Source: Hyalella azteca
Taxonomy: Eukaryota > Arthropoda > Malacostraca > Amphipoda > Hyalellidae
NCBI RefSeq assembly: GCF_000764305.2
Contig: NW_025937524.1
Coordinates: 692,916 to 756,915, forward strand
DNA: 64,000 nucleotides
Direction: 5' to 3'
Below are positions 25,501-33,315 of this stretch, one piece after another. The notes beneath the pieces were generated by a model that did no database searches, was not told where the DNA came from, and was given only the letters and a program-made list of their open reading frames with translations. A program made the position numbers and the translations under genes. Position 1 is the stretch's first letter; each line of letters opens with the position of its first letter.

Positions 25501-28500
25501 CTCATATTAACACTTGTTTAGATGTACGACCAGCAATATAGTAAATATCCCAGTCAAAGCAAATGGTAATAGATCTTACATTTATTTTATTTTAAATAGC
25601 AAAATGACAGGAAATTGATGAACTTATCATCGTAGAGGATAAAAGAGCACTAGTCATAATACTGGCAGTTATAATACGGATAATTGAGAAGGCATAATCC
25701 TTAATAATAAAAAAATATAACTCGGTACTCACTGCAGTGAGTGACAGAGAGCGCATTTCGCGTCGACAAAAACGTGAAGTCACGGACGGTCAGACGGACG
25801 GACATGACGAGTACAATAGCGCATTTTTTCAATAAATGAGAAAATGCGCTAAAAAGCTAGTTATTAATGAGAAAATGCACTAAAAAGCAAGTTCACAATA
25901 CAGCAAGCCATGAGAGCGAACAACTGACCGGGCACCGCAATAAGGAAGTTTGCGTGCTCCTCGAGAGGCTCGTGGTACTTGAATTACATATTAATATTAA
26001 ATTTAAATTTAAAAATGATTAAAAACTTTTAAATATTAATTTAAAATATTAAATAAATTAAATTTAGCAACACAACAGACCGGGCACGGCGATAAGGAAG
26101 TTTGCGTGCTCCTCGAGAGGCTCGTGGTACTTGCGGACGACGTGGTTCAGCCCGAGGTCTAGCTCATAGAAGGTGAGGGTCTGCTGCGTGCGGTGTACTG
26201 CCTCCCCACTGGGGTCTGTGTCCGACTCCTGCAACACACAGTGATGTTAGACTCCTGCAACACACAGTGATGTTAGGCTCCTGCAACACACAGTGATGTT
26301 AGACTCCTGCAACACACTGTAGTGTTAGGCTCCTGCAATGCAAACAAATATGTTACAATAATTCAGTAATTAATGTTACAGTAATTCAGCAATGCAAACA
26401 AATCAAGAAATCCCTTATCATTATAACATCCAAAGTTTGATCTTGACAGTAAGTTTATGAACAAAGTTATATCAAAGGGATAAAGTCAAAGGTAGCAGAA
26501 ATGATCCATGTATTAAAAAGCAACATGGCTTCAAACTACAGCTGTATCTAGGGTTTTGAATGTTATAGACGTCGACGAAATGATATTTTGACCTAAAAAT
26601 GTGAAAAATTGCCAAATAAAGTTATCTATTTGCAATCAAATTCGAGTTAAATCCTATTAAGCACCCATTTGTTTGTAGAAAAAAATATTTTAAGTATATT
26701 GGTTGCAACAAGTGGTAAGTTGTTTCAAGCCAGCAAAGGTTGGTTTGGGAATAGCCAAAATAGCCATGTGGCAAAAATAGCCACATTTTTTGCCAAAAAT
26801 TTTGCCATGTGCCACATTTTGCCATGTGCCACATTTTGCCATGTGCCACATTTTGCCATGTGCCAAAAATAGCCACAAAAAATAGCCATGTGGCAAACCG
26901 GCATGGAGCAGACAACTATCACTCATAGCAATTAATAAATCAATTTCTCATTATTTGAAAAGGAATGAATACTACACAAAAAAACTACCTAACATTCCTG
27001 GGTTTAAGAGATGAAATAATGTTGTTTATTTCTTATTGGATAAATTCACATGCTTCTCAACCAACTTGCAGAACTGTAGTTGCCAAGATAAAACTATACC
27101 TCATAATCTATGACATAAACATAATCTATGACATAAACATAATCTATTACATAAACATAAGTGTTTACCTCATAATCTATGACATAAACATAATCTATTA
27201 CTTAAACACAAGTGTTTACCTCATAATCTATGACATAAACATAAGCGTTTACCTCATAATCTATTACATAAACATAATCTATTACCTAAACATAAGTGTT
27301 TACCTCATAATCTATTACATAAACATAAGTGTTCCTCATAATCTATTATATAAACATAAGTGTTTACCTCATAATCTATTTCCAGACACGCAAAGAGTGG
27401 GTTCTCGAAGCCCACGTCGACACCCACGACATGATACACGAGAGTGTTGCTTGTTTACCTCATAATCTATGACATAAACATAAGTGTTTACCTCATAATC
27501 TATTTCCAGACAGGCAAAGAGTGGGTTCTCGAAGCCCACGTCGACACCCACGACGTGATACACGAGAGTGTTGCTCTTGTGCGCCTCCAGGGGCGATGAG
27601 ATGGTCAGACGTGCTTGTCCGTCTCTGTTTAGGATGTACACAAGCTTTTGCTTCTCCACAGCACCTGCAATAACACCATATGTAACTATGACATGTTTGG
27701 CAATATCACAAATATTTATATCAACAAAGCAATGTGAGAGCCCTCATAAGTGTGCAAGCAATCATGTGAGGTTGATGGGGGTACTACATCAAATTCTCCT
27801 ATACTTTGTATTTCAAAAAGACAGCAGACGAGCCATCTCTTAATTTGTTCTTTATTGCTTAACTGATACAACATAGTGATGAGCAAATGCTAAGATACCA
27901 AGATATAATAGGCATACTATATGAACTACAGCAGTATAATGGTACATTCAATAGCCATAAATAGACGACTTATCACTTCAGATAAAAAGATGCAATGTTT
28001 AAAGCTGCAACAGACTGAAGGTATTACCTCTTTGTTATTATAGTTAATGTGAACACCTTACCTATCATGACAGCTCGCCCCTTGGGATCAATAGCAAGGT
28101 AATGGTTCCTTCCTTCTTGTTATTATAGTTAATGTGAACCCCTTACCTATCATGACAGCTCGCCCCTTGGGGTCAATAGCAAGGTATTGGCCCGGCACAA
28201 TGCGGCGGCAGCCACTCTTGCCGAAAGTTTCCAAGTGTATTCGGTCGAACTGGTTCTTGGCAGCATTGTATTCAAGGATAGAAATACGGCCTGAGTCCGA
28301 TCCAACCACAATGTAGTCTGAAAGGGAAATCAAATTTAAATAATAACCAAAATGTGTTTAGTCATGTAGAAAAAATTATGTGGTACTTGGAGCCAACATA
28401 TACATGTCATACTAAGTAGGTTTCATTGAAGACCAGAGGTTTTATTGACAATTTATCATCAGTTCTTTCAATACATCGCATAATATTTTTTTGTTTGCAC

Positions 28501-30079
28501 TGGTAAATGGAAACATTAATGAAATAAAAATGTCCATAAGTCTTGATTTTTTATTTACCAGTGCAAACAGAAAATATTGTTTGATATAATGAATAAAACT
28601 AATAAGGAAATTGCCAATAAAACAAATTTTCTGGTCTTCAATGAAACCTACTCATAGGAACAAATTCCGCCAACCTACCTATAGTACTAATTTCTGCAGT
28701 TATACTAAGTATGCACTGTTAGAAAAATTACCGTTAACGGTATTACCGGCATTAACGGTATTACCGGCGTTTCAGTGGCCGGTCGGCACATGAAAGGAAA
28801 CACCTAGTCGCCGTTTTTATTCTAATTTAACGCTAGAAATCCGTAAAACATCTGATAAAAACGGCGAAACTGTTTATTTTCACGGGGCGACCGGCCACTA
28901 GAACGCCAGTGGGACTGTTTTTTTCACCGTTTTTTTTTTAACAGTATATATGTGTCATATTAAGAAGCATGACAGTGCAAATCTTTCCTCATAACATTAG
29001 GTAGGGCTTCAGTTATATATAATAATCATACAAGTTTTAAAATACAGAAAAAGGGAAAATACTTTAAATACTTTAAAAAATACTTTAAAAAGGGAAAATA
29101 CCTTAGGGAAAAGAATACATATTTTATGTGCTAAAAATTAGGCAATTAGGCAATGTATGAATTTATGTGTTTTACTCTAATGGCATTGCCTTTAGTTCAC
29201 TCTAATGACATTGACTATATTTCACTCAAATGACATTGCCTTTATTTCACTCTAATGGCATTGCCTTTATTTGCCAAGATAAAATTAGCAGAATTCAGTC
29301 CAATATTTTGATAACCAGCTATAAATACAAAAATAACAAGAACTAATTTTTAATTAAAATCTAACTGGAGACACTCTGTTTTTTCATTCAACTTGTCATG
29401 GCCATAAGATATAAGATTAAAATTACACACAGCAATAACAATGGTATGCCACAAACCTTTACTTTAAAATTACTGGTATGCCACAAACCTTTACTTTAAA
29501 ATTACTGGTATGCCACAAACCTTTACTTTAAAATTAATAACATATTAGTAATAGAAGATAACATATTAGTAATAGAAGATAACATGTTAGTAATAGAAGA
29601 TAACATATTAGTAATAGAAGATAGCATATTGAACATCTGCAGTAGGTATATATCTAAAGCTATTCCTTGATTCCACATGTGAAAATTCATCAGATCAACA
29701 TTTCATTAAATTTGATATAACAATTTTAGAAGACCCAGGTTTCCAGAATGTTATATTGAGATAAAGGTATACTAGTTATCATTTGATTGTTATTTCTGTA
29801 TTATTACTCATTTTTGAAGCAAAAACTTCTAGCCCTACTATTTTAAGTTACAAACTGCAGCTAAAATGATTTTTCTAAGTTTGGTATGTTTTGCTAACTG
29901 CTAATAATTCAAGTTTTGATGAAAAATTAGAATAATTGTCGAAAATATCATAAATTCACCTTGCCAGTGTTGGGGTCTGGCCTGAGGAGCTCCAGAGAAC
30001 GGCCCCGGGACACAACCAGCTCTTGGCTGCGTGACCCCGAGAAGTTGCCATGCACGGCATGCGTGATGCCAGAGGCACG
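10588..30079 (-). CDS. SF3B3: Splicing factor 3B subunit 3 (SF3b130/SAP130), 21 exons, internal gaps
   Basis: SF3B3 is a beta-propeller subunit of the U2 snRNP SF3b complex that helps recognise the branch point. In-phase exons: 30079-29960, 28317-28148, 27664-27492, 26228-26081, 25445-25339, 24992-24882, 22947-22792, 22473-22318, 20590-20439, 19226-19071, 18181-18026, 17524-17378, 16189-16067, 15625-15431, 14928-14794, 14360-14155, 13298-13176, 12772-12607, 11847-11635, 11464-11117, 10728-10588. They total 3,402 nt. Diagnostic strings include [64 protein letters not shown] and the C-terminus EDIRTKYAF. Compared with the human protein, three pieces are absent: the first ~9 codons, ~26 residues between 29960 and 28317 (an exon of length 1 mod 3 is required by phase), and ~48 residues at the gap at 24558. 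Introns hold many splice-junction duplications (separate entries). Confidence 0.97.
10745..10875. repeat. Short imperfect repeats in the last SF3B3 intron
   Basis: Two to three copies of an AT-rich unit built on gatgatttatgattgta-like sequence with gtactaca motifs lie just upstream (gene sense) of the final exon. They do not include the splice site. Confidence 0.6.
13955..14135. repeat. Two ~85-bp tandem units in an SF3B3 intron
   Basis: The string gagcataaactaaagctctg (and a gttctg variant) with gatagacaagaagtt occurs twice, about 85 bp apart, close to the exon ending at 14155. The copies differ at a few positions. Confidence 0.75.
14929..15280. repeat. ~70-bp array copying an SF3B3 acceptor and exon start
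   Basis: Starting at the acceptor of the exon at 14928, a ~70-bp unit recurs about five times. Each contains the first exon bases (gtgtactcgagagggtgaga on plus) preceded in gene sense by ctctcag. Four units keep a recognisable AG acceptor with exon start. The last (near 15,260) is degenerate. Confidence 0.9.
16190..16665. repeat. ~120-bp array copying an SF3B3 acceptor
   Basis: The acceptor of the exon at 16189 (gttgtgcag|AACGGAGC in gene sense) is repeated near 16,302, 16,425 and 16,546 within a ~120-bp unit that also contains taaactatattatgattatt. The third copy has a point change and the last a short deletion. Confidence 0.9.
16990..17358. repeat. ~100-bp array and hairpin downstream of an SF3B3 donor
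   Basis: Three copies of a unit with gataatatactgatttttca and agcagcatcgcaaatt lie between 16,995 and 17,330. At 17,329-17,358 cttggtgataagac is followed by gtcttatcaccaag, a 14-bp inverted repeat with a short loop about 20 bp downstream of the donor at 17378. Another tcttatcacca copy directly abuts that donor. Confidence 0.75.
17787..17937 (-). mobile_element. 150-bp MITE, family with GGG..TATACTTTCAAAA ends, copy 1
   Basis: The ends are inverted: gggcctatactttcaaaa on the left, ttttgaaagtatggcccc on the right. The internal strings gccaatcattgacggccttt and aatagagcgtaagtacttac match the copies at 19.95, 45.85 and 46.16 kb. It is non-coding and lies in the SF3B3 intron after the exon ending at 18026. 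Confidence 0.85.
17938..18050. repeat. Duplications of an SF3B3 exon end with its donor
   Basis: The exon end and donor at 18026 (CCTAAC|gtgagtgt in gene sense) recur just downstream: ggctgatgtcagacactcac and agattatcctgacggtgg are each present in an extra near-identical ~50-bp copy plus a partial one. Each extra copy preserves a strong gtgagt donor. Confidence 0.88.
18182..18335. repeat. 22-bp minisatellite at an SF3B3 acceptor
   Basis: About seven copies of gggcaatgtggtgtgaatgt (plus two bases, with gag variants) begin immediately upstream (gene sense) of the exon at 18181. The unit includes the pyrimidine stretch cacattgcccaca, but the terminal AG of the acceptor is not kept in the repeats. 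Confidence 0.88.
18530..19070. repeat. Array of seven decoy donors after an SF3B3 exon
   Basis: The exon end and donor at 19071 (GATGGATCCT|gtgagt) are repeated near 18,541, 18,661, 18,739, 18,832, 18,892, 18,952 and 19,012. The last units, including the true site, are spaced exactly 60 bp and are near-identical. Each unit holds ~20 bp of exon sequence, the donor and AT-rich intron sequence. Confidence 0.93.
19227..19690. repeat. 28-bp minisatellite upstream of an SF3B3 acceptor
   Basis: About fifteen units based on aacatgtaagtgcatgttct and gttgtaaat start at the acceptor of the exon at 19226. Some units are diverged. One embedded copy of the acceptor region near 19,349 (cagcgtccagtgaagaacat on plus) has lost the AG. 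Long open frames here are translations of the repeat. Confidence 0.9.
19949..20099 (+). mobile_element. 150-bp MITE, same family, copy 2
   Basis: Left end ctggggcgatactttcaaaa, internal cttgtctatgattggtggat and gccgtcaatgattggctgat, and a degraded right end (aagttataggccatgg). It lies in the SF3B3 intron and is non-coding. Confidence 0.85.
20226..20290 (-). repeat. Partial copy of an SF3B3 exon end with donor region
   Basis: On the minus strand this reads a diverged copy of the end of the exon at 20590-20439 (frame [11 protein letters not shown] versus [10 protein letters not shown]), followed by a gtctcc donor-like sequence. It is about 150 bp downstream of the real donor. It lacks an acceptor and is judged a decayed junction duplication. 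Confidence 0.8.
20591..20885. repeat. Six decoy acceptor and exon-start copies
   Basis: The start of the exon at 20590 (ctgagcag|ACCAATACGACG in gene sense) is repeated near 20,624, 20,674, 20,717, 20,761, 20,805 and 20,847, first at ~50-bp and then at 44-bp spacing. Each unit has about 30 bp of exon and a usable-looking AG. Confidence 0.92.
20935..21215. repeat. C-rich low-complexity tract in an SF3B3 intron
   Basis: Degenerate repeats of cagcctcagcctgcccacct and ctcccctcagcctccccac. The first string is the complement of the donor repeat at 22.26-22.32 kb at the other end of the same intron, so the tracts may share origin. 21,216-21,930 is AT-rich with nothing recognised. Confidence 0.75.
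21995..22317. repeat. 30-bp and ~20-bp arrays after an SF3B3 donor
   Basis: 22,255-22,317 repeats ~20-bp units that hold copies of the donor of the exon ending at 22318 (GCTGAAG|gtgggcag). 22,040-22,250 holds about seven copies of a 30-bp unit, gtgttgggagtggcgggagg plus ten bases. The Gly/Val- and Ser/Pro-type open frames here are repeat translations. Confidence 0.9.
22948..24557. repeat. 50-bp satellite, ~31 perfect copies, seeded by an SF3B3 acceptor
   Basis: The unit contains gcgatctgggggcaagttac and agcaactattgacaaccatg and repeats at exactly 50 bp without visible variation from about 23,010. The two copies nearest the exon at 22947 are variant and truncated. In gene sense each unit reads ttgcccccag|ATCGCA, closely matching the true acceptor ttgcctccag|ATCGCA. 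The array runs into an N at 24,558, so its true length is unknown. Confidence 0.95.
24558..24558. other. Assembly gap (single N) hiding an SF3B3 exon
   Basis: An N separates the 50-bp satellite from a different repeat. By collinearity, the ~48 residues that should connect the exon ending at 24882 (..QGDIFK) to the exon starting at 22947 (IAHLGD..) are absent. The missing exon probably belongs here. Confidence 0.85.
24560..24881. repeat. Array of decoy donors after an SF3B3 exon
   Basis: Repeats of the exon end and donor at 24882 (GATATCTTTAAG|gt in gene sense) occur about a dozen times as ccttaaagatatc, and the longer exon piece ctcggtctgtgccaggaaga recurs three times before the real copy. 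Many units keep AAG|gt. Confidence 0.9.
25213..25338 (-). repeat. Second copy of the 3' part of an SF3B3 exon
   Basis: About 75 bases of the end of the exon 25445-25339 (frame [17 protein letters not shown]) plus its donor AGG|gtgagtgt are duplicated ~95 bp downstream with few changes. No acceptor precedes the copy, so it is not a full extra exon. Confidence 0.9.
25700..25860. repeat. Dispersed ~150-bp repeat, copy 1
   Basis: The order actcactgcagtgagtgaca, gagagcgcatttcgcgtcga, gtgaagtcacggacgg, and caataaatgagaaaatgcgc is shared with 40,946-41,097. No open frame or clear terminal repeats are seen. Confidence 0.8.
25928..25983 (-). repeat. Copy of an SF3B3 exon end with an alternative donor
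   Basis: About 55 bases of the end of the exon 26228-26081 (frame [18 protein letters not shown]) are duplicated ~150 bp downstream. The real exon is followed by gtctgt, whereas the copy is followed by gtcagt, which is nearer the donor consensus. AT-rich sequence lies between. Confidence 0.88.
26229..26340. repeat. 25-bp array of decoy acceptors before an SF3B3 exon
   Basis: Four to five copies of gactcctgcaacacacagtg plus five bases. In gene sense each gives gtgttgcag|GAGTC, matching the true acceptor at 26228. Confidence 0.92.
26752..26900. repeat. 17-bp minisatellite
   Basis: About five copies of gccacattttgccatgt flanked by related gccaaaaatagccac units, in the SF3B3 intron. The His/Trp-containing open frames are repeat translations. 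Confidence 0.85.
27095..27491. repeat. ~8 decoy donors plus an exon-fragment copy after an SF3B3 exon
   Basis: The exon end and donor at 27492 (TATGAG|gtaaaca) recurs about eight times as gtttacctcataatctat in ~32-52-bp units. An ~85-bp piece of the exon itself (frame [20 protein letters not shown] with a changed residue) is duplicated at 27,369-27,457. Confidence 0.92.
28030..28115 (-). repeat. Copy of an SF3B3 exon end with its donor
   Basis: An ~85-bp direct duplication: cttacctatcatgacagctc occurs in both copies, repeating the exon end and donor at 28148 (ATGATAG|gtaagg). The copy carries ~45 bp of exon sequence. Confidence 0.92.
28415..28652. mobile_element. 238-bp foldback element
   Basis: The ends are inverted: agtaggtttcattgaagacc on the left and ggtcttcaatgaaacctact on the right. 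There is also an inner inverted pair (ttgcactggtaaat and atttaccagtgcaa). The terminal ATTGAAGACCAGA motif is shared with the giant foldback at 31.9-32.7 kb. Confidence 0.75.
28715..28945. mobile_element. 231-bp MITE with ACTGTTA ends
   Basis: Terminal inverted repeat of about 12-20 bp (actgttagaaaaa on the left, tttttttttaacagt on the right) around an inner inverted pair, agtggccggtcg and cgaccggccact, and tandem ggtattaccggcattaac. Non-coding. Confidence 0.7.
29160..29630. repeat. Three small minisatellites in the SF3B3 5' intron
   Basis: About four 26-bp units of ctctaatggcattgccttta (29,175-29,275), three 33-bp units of ggtatgccacaaacctttac (29,442-29,535) and about five 21-bp units of aacatattagtaatagaaga (29,538-29,625). 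Confidence 0.85.
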
Positions 30080-31485
30080 CTGAAGAGTTAAATTATACAA
30101 GAACATCTAAACTCTATTCTGTAATGAAGAATTATTAAATGAATGATATCATAGGAAGGCATCTCATGTTTAGTGCAAGTTTATACCACTGCATGAGTCG
30201 TTATGAAATGGCAGGAGTTGGATGAAGTTTGTCCCAAGGAAAAAACTTTCCATGCATACCATCAAACGGGGTAATAAGGGACGGTTTTGAGCATTTTTTG
30301 TTAATAACTTCTTACCATGAATCATTTCACAAACAAGTTTGGGCTCATTTTAAAGGTCTATGCAAGGGCTATCGTATGACATCTCCAAAAAAATCCATAT
30401 GCTATTTGTAAGGTGCTAGATGCAATATAAAAGACTCCTGGATTATTTATTTCAAGTGTCCCAGCCTCCTGGGACACTTGAAATAAAACTCAATTTTAAA
30501 ACATTTGAAGCATGCAGAGTGTACTCATCTATTACTAACAGTACTCTGAAGTCCTCTTCTTCCTTTGTAGATGATGTAAATGTAAAATAAATGACATTTT
30601 CTGTGATTTTAGTTGGTTTTTCTTTATTGATATAATATTACCTTATCCATACATTACCGAATTATTAATGTGATGTTACTGTATCCACGGACATGCCATT
30701 GAGCCTTAACAACGACCTTGTCCACTGCAAGCTTCATATCAGCAGCCATGTAGCATTTCTTCTGAATCTGTAAGCTTACAGGATGGCTTGTAATTTTGCC
30801 CAATTTTAATCGAGTTAAGCGATTTCACTATAACAAAAAAGATTGTAAAAAAACATACCTGAAACAGGAAGGAACATTTTAGTGACAGTGGTCATAGTGA
30901 CGTGTGGTCATAATTCAAGTCTTTTTTTTTATTTTTCCAAACACACATTGATCAAATTAAGCTAACAGTTGGGCAGGTCTTTTAAGTCCTGAAGGCTACA
31001 AAAGTCCTAAATGCCTCTTACGTCAGGAAGCAAAAACTGTGTATCCGTCATTTCAGTAGCTTTGCTGTGATCCGAGCATGGTTTGCATTTGTGCACATAC
31101 CTAATTGGCTTTGAAAGGATGATATCATGGCGCCAAATTGCAAAATGCAATTCAGGCAATAAAATGCATTTCTTCAGTTCACCGATCATGAAGTAAGGCC
31201 AGGCAGCAGCAAAGTCCTCGGTGAGTCGACGACTCAACGTTGCCACAAGGCATCAACGAGAATGGATGGCAGCAATTTGTTGTGCGGCTGTCACAAAGAA
31301 AGTGATTGTCTGCTCCAGACAGTGTCTCTCTGGTGTGCATTATCTTTTTAAGTGGTACCTCTTTACTGTGGTCGTATCTATTATAACCACTTTCTTTTTT
31401 TCTTTGGTCTTGCTTATCATGGTGGACTTGGTTTTACACAACTCACAAGCAGTTTTCTTTCCAACACAAAAGTAGGTTTATCTGC
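30080..31485. other. Upstream of SF3B3, no gene recognised
   Basis: No first exon of SF3B3 (expected to encode a short hydrophobic start ending in LQ) could be found. Short open frames show no domain. Confidence 0.5.
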
Positions 31486-31486
31486 A

Positions 31487-31640
31487 GAGGTGGGCAGTGG
31501 CGTGCTACATGTAGCGGCTGCTACATTTTCAGTAGCGGCGCTACACATAAGGCAATGTAGCGGTAGCGCCCGCTACATATTCAAGTAGCAATATGAGGTT
31601 TTGCCACTACAGCGCTACCGCTACATTTATAGATAAAGCC
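31487..31640 (+). repeat. GTAGCGG-type repetitive patch, possible hAT element end
   Basis: Begins cagaggtgggcagtggcg, similar to the CAGAGGTGGGCA termini of some hAT elements, followed by many gtagcgg and gctac units in both orientations. The other end was not found. Confidence 0.35.
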
Positions 31641-31831
31641 TTTAGATTTTACTTAATAGTATTAAATATTATTTAAAAACCATCATGATACATACATAAT
31701 ATAAATTACAGAATAAAAATGTATGAAAGATTTTGGTGTAATGTTGTCAACCTCAGCCTGTTACTAGTGTCAACATGTTAGTTGTTACCAGCTACCACTT
31801 ACAGGTATTTTTTTCATGTTTCAGTTTGCTC

Positions 31832-32865
31832 ACAGTTATTTTTATGTTTCACCTTCCCAACATGGATGTCTACTTTAATCTACCAATCTCAATAATAATC
31901 CACATATATATATATATATGCAAGTTTGATTGAAGACCAGAGCATGCTTTTTATTAACAATCTTCCTGTTCGTTTTTTCAATGAGTCGAACCAAATTTCT
32001 TGCTGGCGTCGGGAGATCGAAAAGCAGGTTTCCGAATGACATTTTAATAGTTTGCAACGTTTCGAAAATACAATTTTCATTATCAAGCTGGTGAAGGTTT
32101 TACAACACTTGAAATTCAATTTGGAAATGACAGAAGTACATATAAATGGTATAGTGGATACAATAAAATAAATAATGTGGATACAACGAAATGTTTAAAC
32201 TTAAAATTACTCTGAAAATAATTTCAGCGTCCGGACGAATCCTGTAGTTTGGAGGTTGATAGCCGGAGACTCGCTCTTGATAAACATTGGAGGCCTGCAC
32301 CAGCATAGTTATGCGGTGCCCTGACCCATCGAGATTGACGATAGCTGAGGCCCTCATTATCAAGAGCGAGTCTCCGGCTATCAACCTCCAAACTACAGGA
32401 TTCGTCCGGACGCTGAAATTATTTTCAGAGTAATTTTAAGTTTAAACATTTCATTGTATCCACATTATTTATTTTATTGTATCCACTATACCATTCATAT
32501 GTACTTCTGTCATTTCCAAATTGAATTTCAAGTGTTGTAAAACCTTCACCAGCTTGATAATGAAAATTGTATTTTTGAAACGTTGCAATCTATTAAAATG
32601 TCATTCGGAAACCTGCTTTTCGATCTCCCGACGCCAGCAAGAAATTTGGTTCGACTCATTGAAAAAACGAACAGGAAGATTGTTAATAAAAAGCATGCTC
32701 TGGTCTTCAATCAAACTTGCATAAGAGAAAAGCTTCTGCCTAAATACACCAATATATATATATACAAATAATAGACTGATTTTTCATATATATATGTGGA
32801 TAATTTTTGAGATTGGTAGATTAAAGTAGACATCCATGTAGGGAAGGTAAAACATAAAAATAACT
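31832..32865. mobile_element. Giant foldback (inverted repeat) element
   Basis: 31,918-32,278 and 32,360-32,722 are near-perfect inverted copies (~360 bp arms, ~80-bp spacer). Matching landmarks include caagtttgattgaagaccag, gctggcgtcgggagatcgaa and gagactcgctcttgataa. Outside a TA-rich stretch on each side the inversion continues for ~85 bp (gatggatgtctactttaat-type sequence). No protein-coding frame spans it; open frames on the two strands are mirror images. Confidence 0.93.
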
Positions 32866-32904
32866 AACTTTTATTTACTGTATCCAACCCGATCAAATTC
32901 AGTT

Positions 32905-33315
32905 AGGTTAACCCATTAATGCCGAGCGGTTCCATTTGGAACCAGCGGAAAAAAATGGATTCATAATAAAATTGTATGGTCAAATCAATATACTAGCGGA
33001 TGCGTAGGTTTGATACACATCTTGGACGTGTTCTGGCAACGTTTGGTTCTGCTGCGCCGACTACTCCCTGCTCAGTTAACATTAAAAGATTGTAAGTACC
33101 GGGTGTCAGACAGAAGGGCTTGACATCATTGCAGAGAAAGGTAAGTAGTTCGTTCTAAGAATATATTATTTATAAGTTAGATGCAGAATTTTATCAATAA
33201 AGAGAGTACTTTTAATTCTGTATATGGTATTACGTGACATAATGTTTCTAAAGTCTTTTAGATCATGAAATATTTTGTCTGGTTCCAAATAGAACCGGTC
33301 GGCAGTAGTGTAAGC
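32905..33315 (+). repeat. Possible piggyBac-type element end
   Basis: ggttaacccattaatgccga is followed by a short palindrome (ggttccatttggaacc). A TTAA target followed by CCC is the piggyBac arrangement. A related ggttccaaatagaacc occurs at 33,281. No transposase is readable. Confidence 0.3.

Noticed and set aside
26965..27465. 166-residue frame with repeated YLIIYDIN
   Set aside because: Translation of the decoy-donor array antisense to SF3B3.
31007..31246. 79-residue minus-strand frame
   Set aside because: No domain, splice context or repeat homology; kept as unexplained sequence.
31875..32771. Paired similar frames (FKCCKTFTSL) on both strands
   Set aside because: They are the two arms of the foldback element and give mirror-image open frames with no known domain.
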